A program made the translations under genes and the position numbers. A DNA stretch of 21,396 bases from Desulfobacteraceae bacterium (GTDB lineage: Bacteria; Desulfobacterota; DSM-4660; Desulfatiglandales; Desulfatiglandaceae). Under the pieces are notes generated by a model. That model did not search any database. It had not been told where the DNA came from and worked only from the letters and a program-made list of their open reading frames with translations. The stretch covers positions 4,647,470-4,668,865 of the forward strand of contig CP070700.1 of the NCBI GenBank assembly GCA_020349865.1. Reading direction: 5' to 3'. Of the stretch, positions 7,686-15,881 are shown piece after piece (the first letter of the stretch is position 1; each line of letters starts with the position of its first letter).

Positions 7686-8159
7686 ATGAACTTACAAAAA
7701 GCATTAACAGTCATGGTGGCGGTTTTAATGGTTTTCGCACTTGCATTTGCGGCAGAGGCCAGACCTTTTGGACCAAACCGGGGCATAAGGCCTGTTTTAG
7801 GTGGTTTGAAAGCTTTTCTTCAACTAAAGCTCTCAGATTCTCAACAAGTGCATATGATGAACATCCTCAACAAATACGAGACTGATAGAGAAAGCCTCAG
7901 GAACAGCATTATGGAGGTAAGAAAGAATCTCTCGGCAATCTTACATGCTGAAAAATTCAACAACGAACATGCACGAAAAGCATTCCGAGAGGCATCCGCA
8001 GTTAGAGAGGAAATGTTTGTGTTAAAGGCGAAAATGATGGCTGAACTCAAGGCAGTTTTGACTCCTGAACAGCGAGAGTTCTTGAAGGACCGAAGAGCAC
8101 ATAGAAAGGAGAGAATCAGGCACCGCTTTGATACGTGGCTTGAAAACAAGGCTGAATAA
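7686..8159 (+). CDS. Spy/CpxP-like periplasmic protein with LTPEQR motif
   Basis: The 157-residue protein has a classical signal peptide (positively charged start, hydrophobic core VMVAVLMVFALAF, likely cleavage near AAEA). The mature part is all-helical and highly charged. It has a first motif LSDSQQVHMMNILNKY and a second, LTPEQREFLKDRR, matching the paired LTxxQ motifs of the Spy/CpxP/ZraP fold. GAGGAG at 7674-7679 lies 6 nt before the ATG. Family members act as periplasmic chaperones or as inhibitors/sensors in envelope or metal stress. Several His and Met residues are present, but no Cys cluster, so metal binding is not evident. It is the first gene after the ECF promoter, so its product is probably the most strongly induced output of the regulon. 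Confidence 0.78.
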   Translation: MNLQKALTVMVAVLMVFALAFAAEARPFGPNRGIRPVLGGLKAFLQLKLSDSQQVHMMNILNKYETDRESLRNSIMEVRKNLSAILHAEKFNNEHARKAFREASAVREEMFVLKAKMMAELKAVLTPEQREFLKDRRAHRKERIRHRFDTWLENKAE

Positions 8160-8285
8160 GCCTGTGAACCGGCACATCAATGATAATCTATACCTGAGCG
8201 GTTAACTCTGCGAAAATATTCATTTCCTGTTGATGGTTCTTTCTGTTATAAAGTCGTAATCAGGCCAGTTCAGTGACCATTAGAA

Positions 8286-8876
8286 ATGCAAAATGACTCT
8301 CGCAAGCTCAGTGATACTGAAATCGTTCGCCAGGTTCTTGATGGATACGTAAATGCATTTGAGTCTCTACTGGTAAGGTACAAGGATCTTGTGTTAAAGA
8401 TCGTAAAAAAGCATGTGCCTTACCATGACGTGGAAGAGACAACTCAAGAGGTTTTTGTGCGGGTTTACCAATCTCTGCTGACCTTTAAAGGAAAGAGCGG
8501 TTTCGGCCGATGGCTGTCTTCAATTGCAGTAAGAACCTGTTATGATTATTGGCGAAAGGCATATAGATCTCGGGAAGTTCCTATTAGTTCACTCACTGAG
8601 AAACACCAGGACTGGCTTGAAAAAGTGATATCAGATGAACCAGAGCAGTCTCTCTACGAGAAAGGTTTTCAGAATGAGGCCAGGGAATTGCTGGACTGGG
8701 CCCTGAGAAATCTGTCTGCTGAAGACAGAATGATTATTGAGCTGATGTATCTTGAAGGTCTGTCAGGTAAAGAAGCAGCCGATCTTCTCGGCTGGAGCAT
8801 TGCCAACGTAAAAGTCCGATCCTTCCGCTCCCGCAAAAAGCTTCAAAAGCTTCTGACAAGATTGATGGAAGAATAG
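8286..8876 (+). CDS. ECF-family RNA polymerase sigma factor
   Basis: The 196-residue protein has the two-domain ECF layout. Region 2 (about 25-95) includes the core-binding/-10 recognition text YHDVEETTQEVFVRVYQSL and FGRWLSSIAVRTCYDYWRK. A variable linker follows, then region 4 (about 140-192) with AEDRMIIELMYLEGLSGKEAADLLGWSIANVKVRSFRSRKKL as its HTH. The ATG at 8286 is the only reasonable start, yet its upstream sequence has no good Shine-Dalgarno, suggesting low basal translation. It lies 126 nt after the Spy-like gene with no clear terminator or own promoter seen, so co-transcription is likely. The next gene, 12 nt downstream, looks like its membrane anti-sigma. The predicted targets are the two TGTAAC-N17-CGAC promoters at 7526-7629. 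Confidence 0.92.
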   Translation: MQNDSRKLSDTEIVRQVLDGYVNAFESLLVRYKDLVLKIVKKHVPYHDVEETTQEVFVRVYQSLLTFKGKSGFGRWLSSIAVRTCYDYWRKAYRSREVPISSLTEKHQDWLEKVISDEPEQSLYEKGFQNEARELLDWALRNLSAEDRMIIELMYLEGLSGKEAADLLGWSIANVKVRSFRSRKKLQKLLTRLMEE

Positions 8877-8888
8877 CAGGAGGTAGAT

Positions 8889-9215
8889 ATGAAATCCATC
8901 AAAGAAGAGGATTTTGTGAAACTTAGGAAAGCCTTGGCTGCAGCTTACCGTGAAAAAGAGAAGACTGAAGTTGACGAGCTTTGGCAATCCAGAGTAATGG
9001 GTCATATCCGAAACCTAGGTCCCCTTTACCCCAAAACAGGTTATTTTGAGCTTTTCCAAGGCCTTGTTTGGCGGTTCGCACCTGTTGCATGTGCCCTGGT
9101 ATTGCTGTTGGGTGCAGCTGTAGCCCAGCTTGATTTTGTTTCAGATTATGAACTGGCGAAAATATTTATAGAGGACCCAGCAGACTTCAGCTTACTTGCC
9201 CTGTATAATAGATAA
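8889..9215 (+). CDS. Putative transmembrane anti-sigma factor
   Basis: The 108-residue protein has a charged cytoplasmic N-terminus (about 1-60), one strong membrane segment (about 62-84, FAPVACALVLLLGAAVAQLDF) and a short periplasmic tail. It follows the ECF sigma gene by 12 nt with a good GGAGG site 5 nt before the ATG. There is no zinc-binding HxxxCxxC motif, so it is not a ZAS-type anti-sigma. Size, topology and position match small anti-sigma proteins such as CnrY, although no sequence signature proves this. The assignment rests mostly on context. Confidence 0.6.
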   Translation: MKSIKEEDFVKLRKALAAAYREKEKTEVDELWQSRVMGHIRNLGPLYPKTGYFELFQGLVWRFAPVACALVLLLGAAVAQLDFVSDYELAKIFIEDPADFSLLALYNR

Positions 9216-9225
9216 CGAGGAAACT

Positions 9226-9945
9226 ATGAATAAATTGAAATTAGCAGTAGGAGTAATTTTTATACTTCTTGTTGGTGTGCTGGCGGGTTCACTGGGAACA
9301 GGGCTTTACCTTAAACACCGGATTGAACGGTTTGCAGGTGGCGGACCTCGGCCTCACCTAAGGAAGACCTTATTGATGAACAGACTTTCAAATGAGCTTG
9401 ACTTGACTGAAGAACAACGGATTGAGGTCGAAAAGATTGTGAAGGAATCCGAGAACAAGATATTTGCTATCAGGCGCAAGTACCTGCCTGAGATAAGAGA
9501 AATAAGCGACAAAAGCTTTGCACTGATGAAAGAGAAGTTAAACCTTGACCAGAAAGAAAAATTGGAAAGACTTAATGAGAAATTAAAAGGCCGACATGCC
9601 AAAGCTTTTATTCAATCAATTCAAATCGAGGAAACCTCCGAACAGGTTCTTTCTAAGATGAAGGAGCACCTCGATCTCACTGAAGCGCAAGAAAGAAATG
9701 CTCATCCGATCATTGATGGAAGCATCAGAGAACGGCGCAAAATAGTCGAGAAGTATAATCAGCAGGATCGCCCGGATATTTTTTCCTTGAGGCGCGAGAT
9801 GCGCGAACTTCAAGAATCAGTGGAAACGCGCCTGGCTCATATCCTCACAGATGAACAACTGAAGGAGTATCGGGATATGCAAGCAGAGGAGCGGTTTGAA
9901 AGGCGCCGAGAAATGGGGAGACGCAAATTCAGTAAATTTGATTAA
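9226..9945 (+). CDS. Membrane-anchored periplasmic protein with two CpxP/CnrX-like units
   Basis: The 239-residue protein has an N-terminal membrane anchor (about 5-28, no obvious cleavage site) and a charged helical periplasmic part. The LTxxQ-type signature occurs twice at the start of a helical hairpin: LDLTEEQRIEVEKI (about 59-72) and LDLTEAQERNAHPII (about 150-164). Each is followed by a partner motif: LNLDQKEKLERLNEKL and LTDEQLKEYRDMQ. This looks like a duplicated CpxP/CnrX-type fold. An in-frame extension from 9196 overlaps the anti-sigma gene. The ATG at 9226 has GAGG 5-6 nt upstream and is preferred. The gap to the anti-sigma stop is 10 nt. By analogy with CnrX it could sense a periplasmic signal and control release of the sigma factor (inference). 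It lacks Cys and has scattered His. Confidence 0.68.
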   Translation: MNKLKLAVGVIFILLVGVLAGSLGTGLYLKHRIERFAGGGPRPHLRKTLLMNRLSNELDLTEEQRIEVEKIVKESENKIFAIRRKYLPEIREISDKSFALMKEKLNLDQKEKLERLNEKLKGRHAKAFIQSIQIEETSEQVLSKMKEHLDLTEAQERNAHPIIDGSIRERRKIVEKYNQQDRPDIFSLRREMRELQESVETRLAHILTDEQLKEYRDMQAEERFERRREMGRRKFSKFD

Positions 9946-10105
9946 ATGCCTGGTTGAACGCACGTATTAAATCTCTAAAGATTGAAGAATACTAATGATG
10001 TTAGAAGCTTTCATGAGGTGTTGGTCTTTTGTTTGCAGTTCCTGCAATACGCCTGAATTGCAATGTAGGTTTGCTGGTCAAATCAATCCTGAAAAAAATT
10101 CATGG
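9946..10105. other. Intergenic, nothing recognised
   Basis: No gene is supported. A 5-bp stem (AATCT-CTAA-AGATT) near 9970 has no T-run. It is the left part of a 626-bp stretch (9946-10571) without a confident gene. Confidence 0.5.
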
Positions 10106-10309
10106 CTAAAAAGAATTGTGGGTATTACTCAGTGTCCTTTCAGAATACTTCCTGATCCCTTTCGGAACATCGAACCCGGCCAGAAGTTCCTGCATCTCAG
10201 CCGGTAACTTCAAAAGATTCATAATCTGAACCTGTGTAATTATGGCCCGAGATTCAGCCTCTCTTTTGGCAATCTCGGTGAATGATTCGAATTCCCAATC
10301 CTCAAGCAT
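10106..10309 (-). pseudogene. Short ParB/KorB-like HTH protein remnant
   Basis: The 67-codon frame contains SFTEIAKREAESRAIITQVQIMNLL then KLPAEMQELL and a degraded KGIRKYSERTL. Its pattern matches an HTH segment I know from small recombinase-associated or ParB/KorB-like proteins, where it normally reads like EIAKREGISRARVTQIMNLLKLPAEIQEFL. Two extra residues fall inside the recognition region and the C-terminus stops early, so I read it as a decayed fragment. An in-frame TAG lies 9 nt before the ATG and there is no good ribosome binding site. Confidence 0.4.
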
Positions 10310-10436
10310 TTTTTCCCACTAAACGGCCTCGCGATACCGGATGCACAATGCTCGATGAGGGATAGAGTAAAACTTTGCCAAAAAATGGAATATAGTCATT
10401 CAAAAGGAGTGGCATTTCTTTACCCATATCTTCCAT
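10302..10436 (-). other. Small open frame (44 codons) overlapping the HTH remnant
   Basis: It encodes a hydrophobic, ordered-looking peptide (MEDMGKEMPLLLNDYIPFFG..., ending VSRGRLVGKNA). Its TGA overlaps the ATG of the next frame by 8 nt (ATGCTTGA), like coupled genes. There is no convincing ribosome binding site and I do not recognise a family. It may be part of the same decayed unit, or chance. Confidence 0.2.
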
Positions 10437-10442
10437 TTTTGG
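10378..10442. repeat. Imperfect inverted repeat
   Basis: CCAAAAAATGGAA (10378-10390) pairs with TTCCATTTTTGG (10431-10442), one A longer on the left, separated by 40 bp. It overlaps the small frame at 10302-10436. Function unknown. Confidence 0.35.
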
Positions 10443-10497
10443 TGGAGTAGTGGGCTAACTATTTGTAAGGTTTAAGGTATCCTTTGCCTACTTGTAT

Positions 10498-10513
10498 TGG
10501 CATGATCTTCGCT
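10498..10513 (+). promoter_or_regulatory. Candidate sigma-54 promoter upstream of the J-domain/receiver gene
   Basis: TGGCATGATCTTCGCT fits the -24/-12 form with GG (10499-10500) and GC (10511-10512) separated by exactly 10 nt. It has two mismatches to TGGCACG-N4-TTGCW. Transcription would begin near 10524, about 48 nt before the start codon. Confidence 0.45.
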
Positions 10514-10571
10514 AACATGTTTGTTTTACTGCAACTATTCAACCACAAAGACGCACAAGGAATGAAACATA

Positions 10572-11264
10572 TTGAATAAGAATTTTGATATAGAAAAAGA
10601 ATTAATTTATCTCGGTTTACTTGATAAGGCGAGGGAAATCTATTCTGAGTTGGGCGATAGGGCAGTCCTGTCCTATATACGATCCAGTTATCGCCTTTTG
10701 AGCAAGGTGTATCATCCGGATCTGAATCCAAAGAATAGGGCCAAGGCAAAACTGACCCAACAGAGGCTCAATAGGGTTAGCCGTCTTATTAGCCAGATTA
10801 AGGATGAAGAACTGGTTGAATTGATTAGAAAGGGAACAATAAAACACAATGAGAGCAAAAAGAGAATATTAGTTGTTGAAGACGAGTTCGGTTTGCAGGA
10901 AATATTCAGGGACGTCTTTTTGATGGAAGGCTATGATGTTAGGGTTGCGGTAAACGGAGATAATGGTTATCAAATTTACCGTGAATTTAAACCAGACCTG
11001 GTCCTTACCGACGTCGTAATGCCAAAGATGAGCGGGTTGGAACTTGTAAGGAAGATTAGAGAAACAAATACTCAAATCAAGGTAATCTATATCAGTGGCT
11101 TTTTTGGGATCAACAGGCTGAAGCGGAAATTAGACGAAGAGATCTTGAAATACGGATATCCCACCCTTTCAAAGCCATTTAAAATCAGTATTATGCTGGA
11201 TCTGGTCAAAGATTATCTAAAAGATGGCGTCATTCAACCGTTCAGTATCAACGTCTTTGCATAA
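10572..11264 (+). CDS. J-domain / response-regulator receiver fusion protein
   Basis: The 230-residue protein has an N-terminal J-domain-like helical part (about 20-75) with HPD at 48-50, inside SYRLLSKVYHPDLNPKNRAKAK. After a linker comes a CheY-like receiver (about 96-220) with acidic pair ED (103-104), phospho-acceptor Asp147 (LVLTDVVMPKMSG), conserved Thr/Ser region (VIYISG) and Lys201 (LSKPF). No DNA-binding or enzymatic output domain follows, so the J domain may be the output, possibly linking phosphorylation to DnaK (inference). The only plausible start is TTG at 10572, with AAGGA about 10 nt upstream; the next Met is inside the receiver. The stop is 4 nt from the stop of the convergent hybrid kinase. 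Kinases able to phosphorylate it are encoded nearby, but no pairing is shown. Confidence 0.8.
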   Translation: MNKNFDIEKELIYLGLLDKAREIYSELGDRAVLSYIRSSYRLLSKVYHPDLNPKNRAKAKLTQQRLNRVSRLISQIKDEELVELIRKGTIKHNESKKRILVVEDEFGLQEIFRDVFLMEGYDVRVAVNGDNGYQIYREFKPDLVLTDVVMPKMSGLELVRKIRETNTQIKVIYISGFFGINRLKRKLDEEILKYGYPTLSKPFKISIMLDLVKDYLKDGVIQPFSINVFA

Positions 11265-11268
11265 ATTT

Positions 11269-13200
11269 CTAATCTATCGCCAAGATTTTTCTTATCTTGG
11301 ACGCTAATCGCTTAATATCAAAGGGCTTCTGGATAAATCCATTGCAACCACGCTCCAATATTTCTTGCGCCTGACCGTCTATACTGTACCCGCTTGAAAG
11401 AAGAACTTTTATCTGGGGGTTGATTGCTTTAAGGAGATCATAGGTTTCCCCGCCACTAATATCCGGCATGATCATATCCAGAATGACCACATCAATCCTG
11501 TCTTTATTCGCCTTATAAACCTCAATAGCCTCTTTTCCGTTCCGGGCTAACAAGACCTGGTAGCCCAAAGTTTCAAGAATCTCCTGACCAACATCAACGA
11601 TCATATCCTCATCATCCACAAAAAGTACCGTCTCTGTCCCCTTCAGGACTTCCTCAGTTTGTTTGTCTTTTTCTGTAGCCTGTTTTACTGAGGCGGGAAG
11701 ATAAATACTTAAGGTTGTACCAAGTCCCTTTTCTGAGTCAACATCAATATATCCGGCATGACCTTTTATTATACCGTAAACCGCGGCCAAGCCAAGACCC
11801 GTGCCCCTGCCCATATCTCTGGTGGTAAAGAACGGATCAAAAATACGTTCCTGCGTCTTTTTGTCCATGCCTTTTCCGGTATCAGTGATTGTAAACAGGA
11901 CATAGTTGCCGGGCTTGGGTTTATACATTTTGCCCTTCATGTCTTCGCTGGCAGTATTCATGGTCTTCAAGAATATATTCCCGCCATCCGGCATTGCTTG
12001 CCATGCATTCACGTACAGGCTCAAAAGGGCCTGTTCTATCTGCCCCTGGTCTCCGTCAATTGTCAGCAAGTCCTCAGACAGGGAAAGATGAATGGTAATG
12101 TCTTTTTTGGTCCTGCCAAATGTCTCAGACGTTTCTTGTACTATTTGGTTCAGGTCAATGGTCCTGACCTCGTACTTCCCTTCCCTGGCATATCCGAGGA
12201 TCTGTTTCGTCAGCCTTGATCCGCTTTGAATCAGTTTTTCAATGGTTGTCAGTCTTTCATGATGTGGATGGGCGGAATTAACATCTAAGAGCATCAAAGA
12301 TACATTGCCTTGTATGCCCATGAGTAAATTATTGAAATCATGGGCAATACCCCCTGCCAATGTGCCTATGGCCTCCATTTTTTGCGCTTCTTGAAGCTGG
12401 ACCTGCATTCGCCTTTGCTCACTGACATCATTCAAAATGACAACTATTGACTGACGTTCATCATCTTCGAAAGGTAAAAGATTTAGTGAAACCTCCCTAC
12501 CGTTTAGTATCACCGGTGAGTCGTCGCCAATACTTTTTGGTGCTTTATCACTGAACTCCAGCAGGCCCTTAAGCCTTTCGCGATTGGTCCTTGAAAAGAG
12601 TTCAGTAAAATGAGAACCTAAAATTCTTTCCTCGGGTATGCCAGTGAGTGAAATGGCGATAGGATTGGCATAAACTATTCTTTGATCAAGGGTAATCTCC
12701 AAAATGCCTTCGGACATATTTCTTAAGATAGCTTCAAGATGCCTTCGGGAAGATAATAACTCCTTTGTAATTGCTCGTGGACAAACATCTTCGGATCCAA
12801 GTATTTTGCCTGCCAGGTCGCCCCTAGTCCCCAGTCCAGACTGCCCCAATGTAGAAAGGATGTGTTTTGCCATTTTGTCAAATGGCCCCTTGGCAATACA
12901 TGCATTGGCACCGAAATCAAGAATGTCCACTTGTTCCTCGGCAGAAATTGCAGAGAGGATAGTAAGATAGGTGCCTTGCAGTTCCGGCATCTTGCGGATG
13001 ATTCGGCACAATTTGTCTCCACTGATATTAGGCATTACCAGGTCAATAAATATGACGTCTGGGACGAATGTTTCTAAAACAGCAAGGGCAGAGAGACCGT
13101 CCTCAGCTGTCTTAATCTCACAGCCCTCCTTCTCAAGCAAATTGGCCATAAACTTCAAGATGACCGGATGGTTATCGACGACTAACACTTTTTTTTTCAT
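11269..13200 (-). CDS. Hybrid sensor histidine kinase, REC-PAS-HisKA-HATPase-REC
   Basis: The 643-residue cytoplasmic protein has no membrane segment. An N-terminal receiver (about 3-118) has acceptor Asp53 (VIFIDLVMP). A PAS domain follows (about 150-262, [25 protein letters not shown]), then a DHp helix with His287 ([13 protein letters not shown]). The ATPase domain has its N-box around [10 protein letters not shown]1 DTGKGM and G2 [13 protein letters not shown]-terminal receiver (about 524-642) has Asp575 ([15 protein letters not shown]) and IQKPF. The ATG at 13200 has AGGTG about 9 nt upstream. It is the last gene of the minus-strand signalling cluster, 109 nt below the HDOD kinase. Its kinase core (about 280-505) is close to that of the MEDS-domain kinase at 19195-20751, indicating duplication within this locus. 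Confidence 0.93.
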   Translation of the reverse strand: MKKKVLVVDNHPVILKFMANLLEKEGCEIKTAEDGLSALAVLETFVPDVIFIDLVMPNISGDKLCRIIRKMPELQGTYLTILSAISAEEQVDILDFGANACIAKGPFDKMAKHILSTLGQSGLGTRGDLAGKILGSEDVCPRAITKELLSSRRHLEAILRNMSEGILEITLDQRIVYANPIAISLTGIPEERILGSHFTELFSRTNRERLKGLLEFSDKAPKSIGDDSPVILNGREVSLNLLPFEDDERQSIVVILNDVSEQRRMQVQLQEAQKMEAIGTLAGGIAHDFNNLLMGIQGNVSLMLLDVNSAHPHHERLTTIEKLIQSGSRLTKQILGYAREGKYEVRTIDLNQIVQETSETFGRTKKDITIHLSLSEDLLTIDGDQGQIEQALLSLYVNAWQAMPDGGNIFLKTMNTASEDMKGKMYKPKPGNYVLFTITDTGKGMDKKTQERIFDPFFTTRDMGRGTGLGLAAVYGIIKGHAGYIDVDSEKGLGTTLSIYLPASVKQATEKDKQTEEVLKGTETVLFVDDEDMIVDVGQEILETLGYQVLLARNGKEAIEVYKANKDRIDVVILDMIMPDISGGETYDLLKAINPQIKVLLSSGYSIDGQAQEILERGCNGFIQKPFDIKRLASKIRKILAID

Positions 13201-13309
13201 GGAATCAACACCTATTGCCTTTGAGTTTGTAAAGCTCCTAACTGCCCTCCTATGACCCTGTTGCTCACTTCCCGCTTTTTCTGATAAAGGTATTTATCCC
13301 CATTTTTTA

Positions 13310-15004
13310 TTACGGCTTCGGGTGAAACTCTTTTATTGGGAAATAGAGATTGATGATATTGCCGGCCTCTTCCCGTTCTTTGAGTTCGATTCGGCCATTG
13401 TGGGCTTCTATTATCTTTCGCGCCATGGGCAGGCCCAATCCCCCGCCGAATGTCTTGGTGGAAAGATTCGAATGGAGAAGGGCATCTCGGATATCATCTG
13501 GTATGGGACGTCCATTGTCGGAAACGCTGACCCATAATTCCCCGGTTTGAACCAAGGGTTGAACCGATACGGTCACTGTTCCACCGTTTGGGCCGATCAT
13601 GGAAATGGCGTTATTAAAAAACTGATCGAAGACCCTGGTGATACCATCCATTTCCAACGGTACCAGCACCGGTCCTTGAGGAAAATCCCGAACAATACCG
13701 ATTTGCCTTTCACGAAAAAGATCTTCAAGCCCTTTGAGGACCTCGTCTATGACCTGAATCAGGTCTTCTTCGGTAAGGGCGGGCTCATACGCCTTGGAAT
13801 ATTCCATCATCTCCTTTAAAATACCTTCAACTCGTGAAGACTCTTCAGCAATGATCCTGGCATATTGTCTGCCTCGGCCATCTTCTGTAGCCTGACCTGC
13901 CAGTCTCCTGGCAAAGCCCCCAATAGCCAGAAGGGGATTCCGAATTTCGTGGGCCACTGCATCCAGGGTGTTTTGAAGGATGTCTTGCCGGTTCTGTGTC
14001 ACCTCCTCAGAGCTATGGATCAATGATCGGTCATACTGGTTCACGTTGTCCAAAAGACCCTGGAAGGAACTTTCTATTGAGGCGTTGATACGAGCGAGGG
14101 CCTGATTTGCCTTTTCCATGACACTTACAATGTCGGTCTGTGAATCAACCTCAATACTTAGTTGCTCTGCCAAATCTTCCACCTTACCAAAGGTCTCTGA
14201 CAGGATTTCATTGACCGCCTCGCTCTTTAGTTTCATGAGGCTTTCGGCCTGTTGTTGAATCTTATATAAATCACTTGTATCACCAAATACTGTCTCCGTT
14301 AGTCTCCTCGCCAACTCAACGACTTTGCACAGGATCGGCTTGTCTGGCAGAAGGGCCTCAGACCCGAAATACTTCTGGCTCTCCACCAGATGCTCGGAAA
14401 AGTGCCAGCGCCTAAAAACGAGGGCACCTACGTCCCTGTGATTGACCCCAAAATTATCCTCCTCCCAGAAAACTGCCTCTTCCAGAGGTACATTTCCTCC
14501 GGGGAACGCCTGTTTCATTTCATCAGATGACGCTATGTAAAGCATCAGCATTCCAATTTCCAGGATCAAGCCAGCTATAAATGCCTCTTCGGCATTCAGT
14601 TTATCTGTTTGTGCGGATTGGGCAAGATTTTGTGCGATCAGGGCCCGGTAAAGAGAGGTTTTCCAGAAATGATCGTAATCCATGCTTTTTATCTTGCCCA
14701 TGGGAAACGTATTGCGCAACGAAAGGCTTAAGGCCATAATACGCACCCTTTTGAAACCTAAGAGGGCAACAGCATGAGTAACCGAAGTAATCCGTTGAAG
14801 ACGGGCAAAGAAGGCACTGCCGACTAATTTAAGCAGCCGTGTTGTCAGGCCGGGATCTTTTTCAATGATTGAGGCCAGGTCTCGCGCAGAACTCTGATCA
14901 TCCGCTGCGAATTCAACCAGCTGAATGGCAAGCGGAGAAAGTGAGGGAAGGCCATCACTTTCAATGATTTTTTTAAGTAACTTTGCCTTTTGGTGATCTT
15001 CCAC
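13310..15004 (-). CDS. HDOD-domain sensor histidine kinase
   Basis: The 564-residue protein opens with an HDOD domain (about 15-210: LPSLSPLAIQLVEFAADDQSSARDLASIIEKDPGLTTRLLKLVGSAFF, then VTHAVALLGFKRVR). A coiled linker follows (about 245-345). The DHp helix has His352 (DAVAHEIRNPLLAIGGFARRL) and the HATPase domain has DNGRPIPD and FGGGLGLPMARKII. HDOD is a non-catalytic HD-like domain used in signalling. No membrane segment is seen. The frame starts with GTG at 15004 and only a weak AGGT lies upstream, so the first residues are uncertain. It sits 60 nt after the FlhG-like gene, in the same direction as the cyclase and FlhG, suggesting a shared regulatory unit. Confidence 0.9.
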   Translation of the reverse strand: MEDHQKAKLLKKIIESDGLPSLSPLAIQLVEFAADDQSSARDLASIIEKDPGLTTRLLKLVGSAFFARLQRITSVTHAVALLGFKRVRIMALSLSLRNTFPMGKIKSMDYDHFWKTSLYRALIAQNLAQSAQTDKLNAEEAFIAGLILEIGMLMLYIASSDEMKQAFPGGNVPLEEAVFWEEDNFGVNHRDVGALVFRRWHFSEHLVESQKYFGSEALLPDKPILCKVVELARRLTETVFGDTSDLYKIQQQAESLMKLKSEAVNEILSETFGKVEDLAEQLSIEVDSQTDIVSVMEKANQALARINASIESSFQGLLDNVNQYDRSLIHSSEEVTQNRQDILQNTLDAVAHEIRNPLLAIGGFARRLAGQATEDGRGRQYARIIAEESSRVEGILKEMMEYSKAYEPALTEEDLIQVIDEVLKGLEDLFRERQIGIVRDFPQGPVLVPLEMDGITRVFDQFFNNAISMIGPNGGTVTVSVQPLVQTGELWVSVSDNGRPIPDDIRDALLHSNLSTKTFGGGLGLPMARKIIEAHNGRIELKEREEAGNIINLYFPIKEFHPKP

Positions 15005-15064
15005 GATACAATATTTACCTGAACGGATTTGATGTATGTGCTCACATAGGTTTCACACAATAGG

Positions 15065-15838
15065 TCAAGGGCTATGAGGTTTCTCTTTAAGCATCTGAAT
15101 ACGGTCTGCCATAACGAAAAGGGCCTGAGCGGCCTTGCTTTGTTGAGCATCTTTTATAAAAGGGTGTTGTTTCCGTGCTGCGTTCTGAACGACTCTGTCA
15201 TCAGGTACTGTTCCAAGATATTTAAGATTCAGGCCCAGGAATTTTTTTGCTACCTTTTCCAAAATCTCATAGGTCTGTCGGCCTTCTCCGTCGCTATTGA
15301 CAAAATTGATAACAAGGTGGAAGTGCTTTCGGTTATAGTCCCGTGAGAGAATTTTGATGAGGGCGTAGGCATCGGTAAGGGATGCAGGATCAGGGCTGAG
15401 CACAATCATATTGTGGCCTGCAAATCTGTTGAACCAGAGCACTGATGGGCCTATCCCTGCAGCCGTATCCATCAAGGCATAATCAAAATGGCTTGCAATT
15501 GAAGTCAAAACATTCCCTAACCGGGTCTGTTCTTCCGGCCCCAAAGTAACCATTTCAGGGACCCCGGAGCTGGCGGGAAGTATCCCCAGGTTGCGTTCCA
15601 AATGGACTACCGTTTCAAAGGGGTCAGCGCCACTATCCAACACATCACGAATGGTTCTCTTAACTGACAGTCCCAGCAACACATCCACATTGGCAAGCCC
15701 AAGATCCCCATCCACAACGAGCACACGGGGCCCCTTCTTGGCCAAAGCAAAGGCCAAGTTAACGGCAAGGCTTGTTTTACCGACACCACCTTTTCCACTG
15801 GTAATACATAAAGTTACTGGATCTTTTTTAGTTGTCAT
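15065..15838 (-). CDS. flhG: MinD/ParA-family ATPase, FlhG-like
   Basis: The 257-residue P-loop ATPase has the deviant Walker A SGKGGVGKTS (about 14-23) with the signature Lys, switch I-like text VLVVDGDLGLANVDVLLGL and Walker B-like FDYALMDTAAGIG. A C-terminal amphipathic helix (AQALFVMADRIQMLKEKP) could bind membrane. Sequence style and length match FlhG/YlxH (MotR), which controls flagellar number and FlhF. No flagellar gene is in the window; the neighbours are a diguanylate cyclase 43 nt upstream and an HDOD kinase 60 nt downstream. Other MinD-like partitioning roles are possible, so the symbol is tentative. The ribosome binding site is weak. Confidence 0.78.
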   Translation of the reverse strand: MTTKKDPVTLCITSGKGGVGKTSLAVNLAFALAKKGPRVLVVDGDLGLANVDVLLGLSVKRTIRDVLDSGADPFETVVHLERNLGILPASSGVPEMVTLGPEEQTRLGNVLTSIASHFDYALMDTAAGIGPSVLWFNRFAGHNMIVLSPDPASLTDAYALIKILSRDYNRKHFHLVINFVNSDGEGRQTYEILEKVAKKFLGLNLKYLGTVPDDRVVQNAARKQHPFIKDAQQSKAAQALFVMADRIQMLKEKPHSP

Positions 15839-15881
15839 AACTCAAACTGCCCGAAAAATATTCATTCTGACATTGCCTCGC

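Noticed and set aside
7522..7704. 60-codon minus-strand frame in the divergent promoter region
   Set aside because: It overlaps both ECF promoters and the start of the Spy-like gene, and has no ribosome binding site.
8889..9215. ZAS-type (zinc) anti-sigma assignment
   Set aside because: The HxxxCxxC motif is absent and there is no paired cysteine, so only a generic transmembrane anti-sigma call is justified.
10541..10561. AACCACAAAGACGCACAAGG segment
   Set aside because: It resembles a low-complexity CACAAAG-type sequence seen before genes in many environmental genomes. A single short copy gives no basis for calling a repeat; its end may serve as the ribosome binding site of the 10572 gene.
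11758..12219. 153-codon plus-strand open frame opposite the hybrid kinase
   Set aside because: It lies entirely within the conserved kinase core on the other strand; no recognisable motif.
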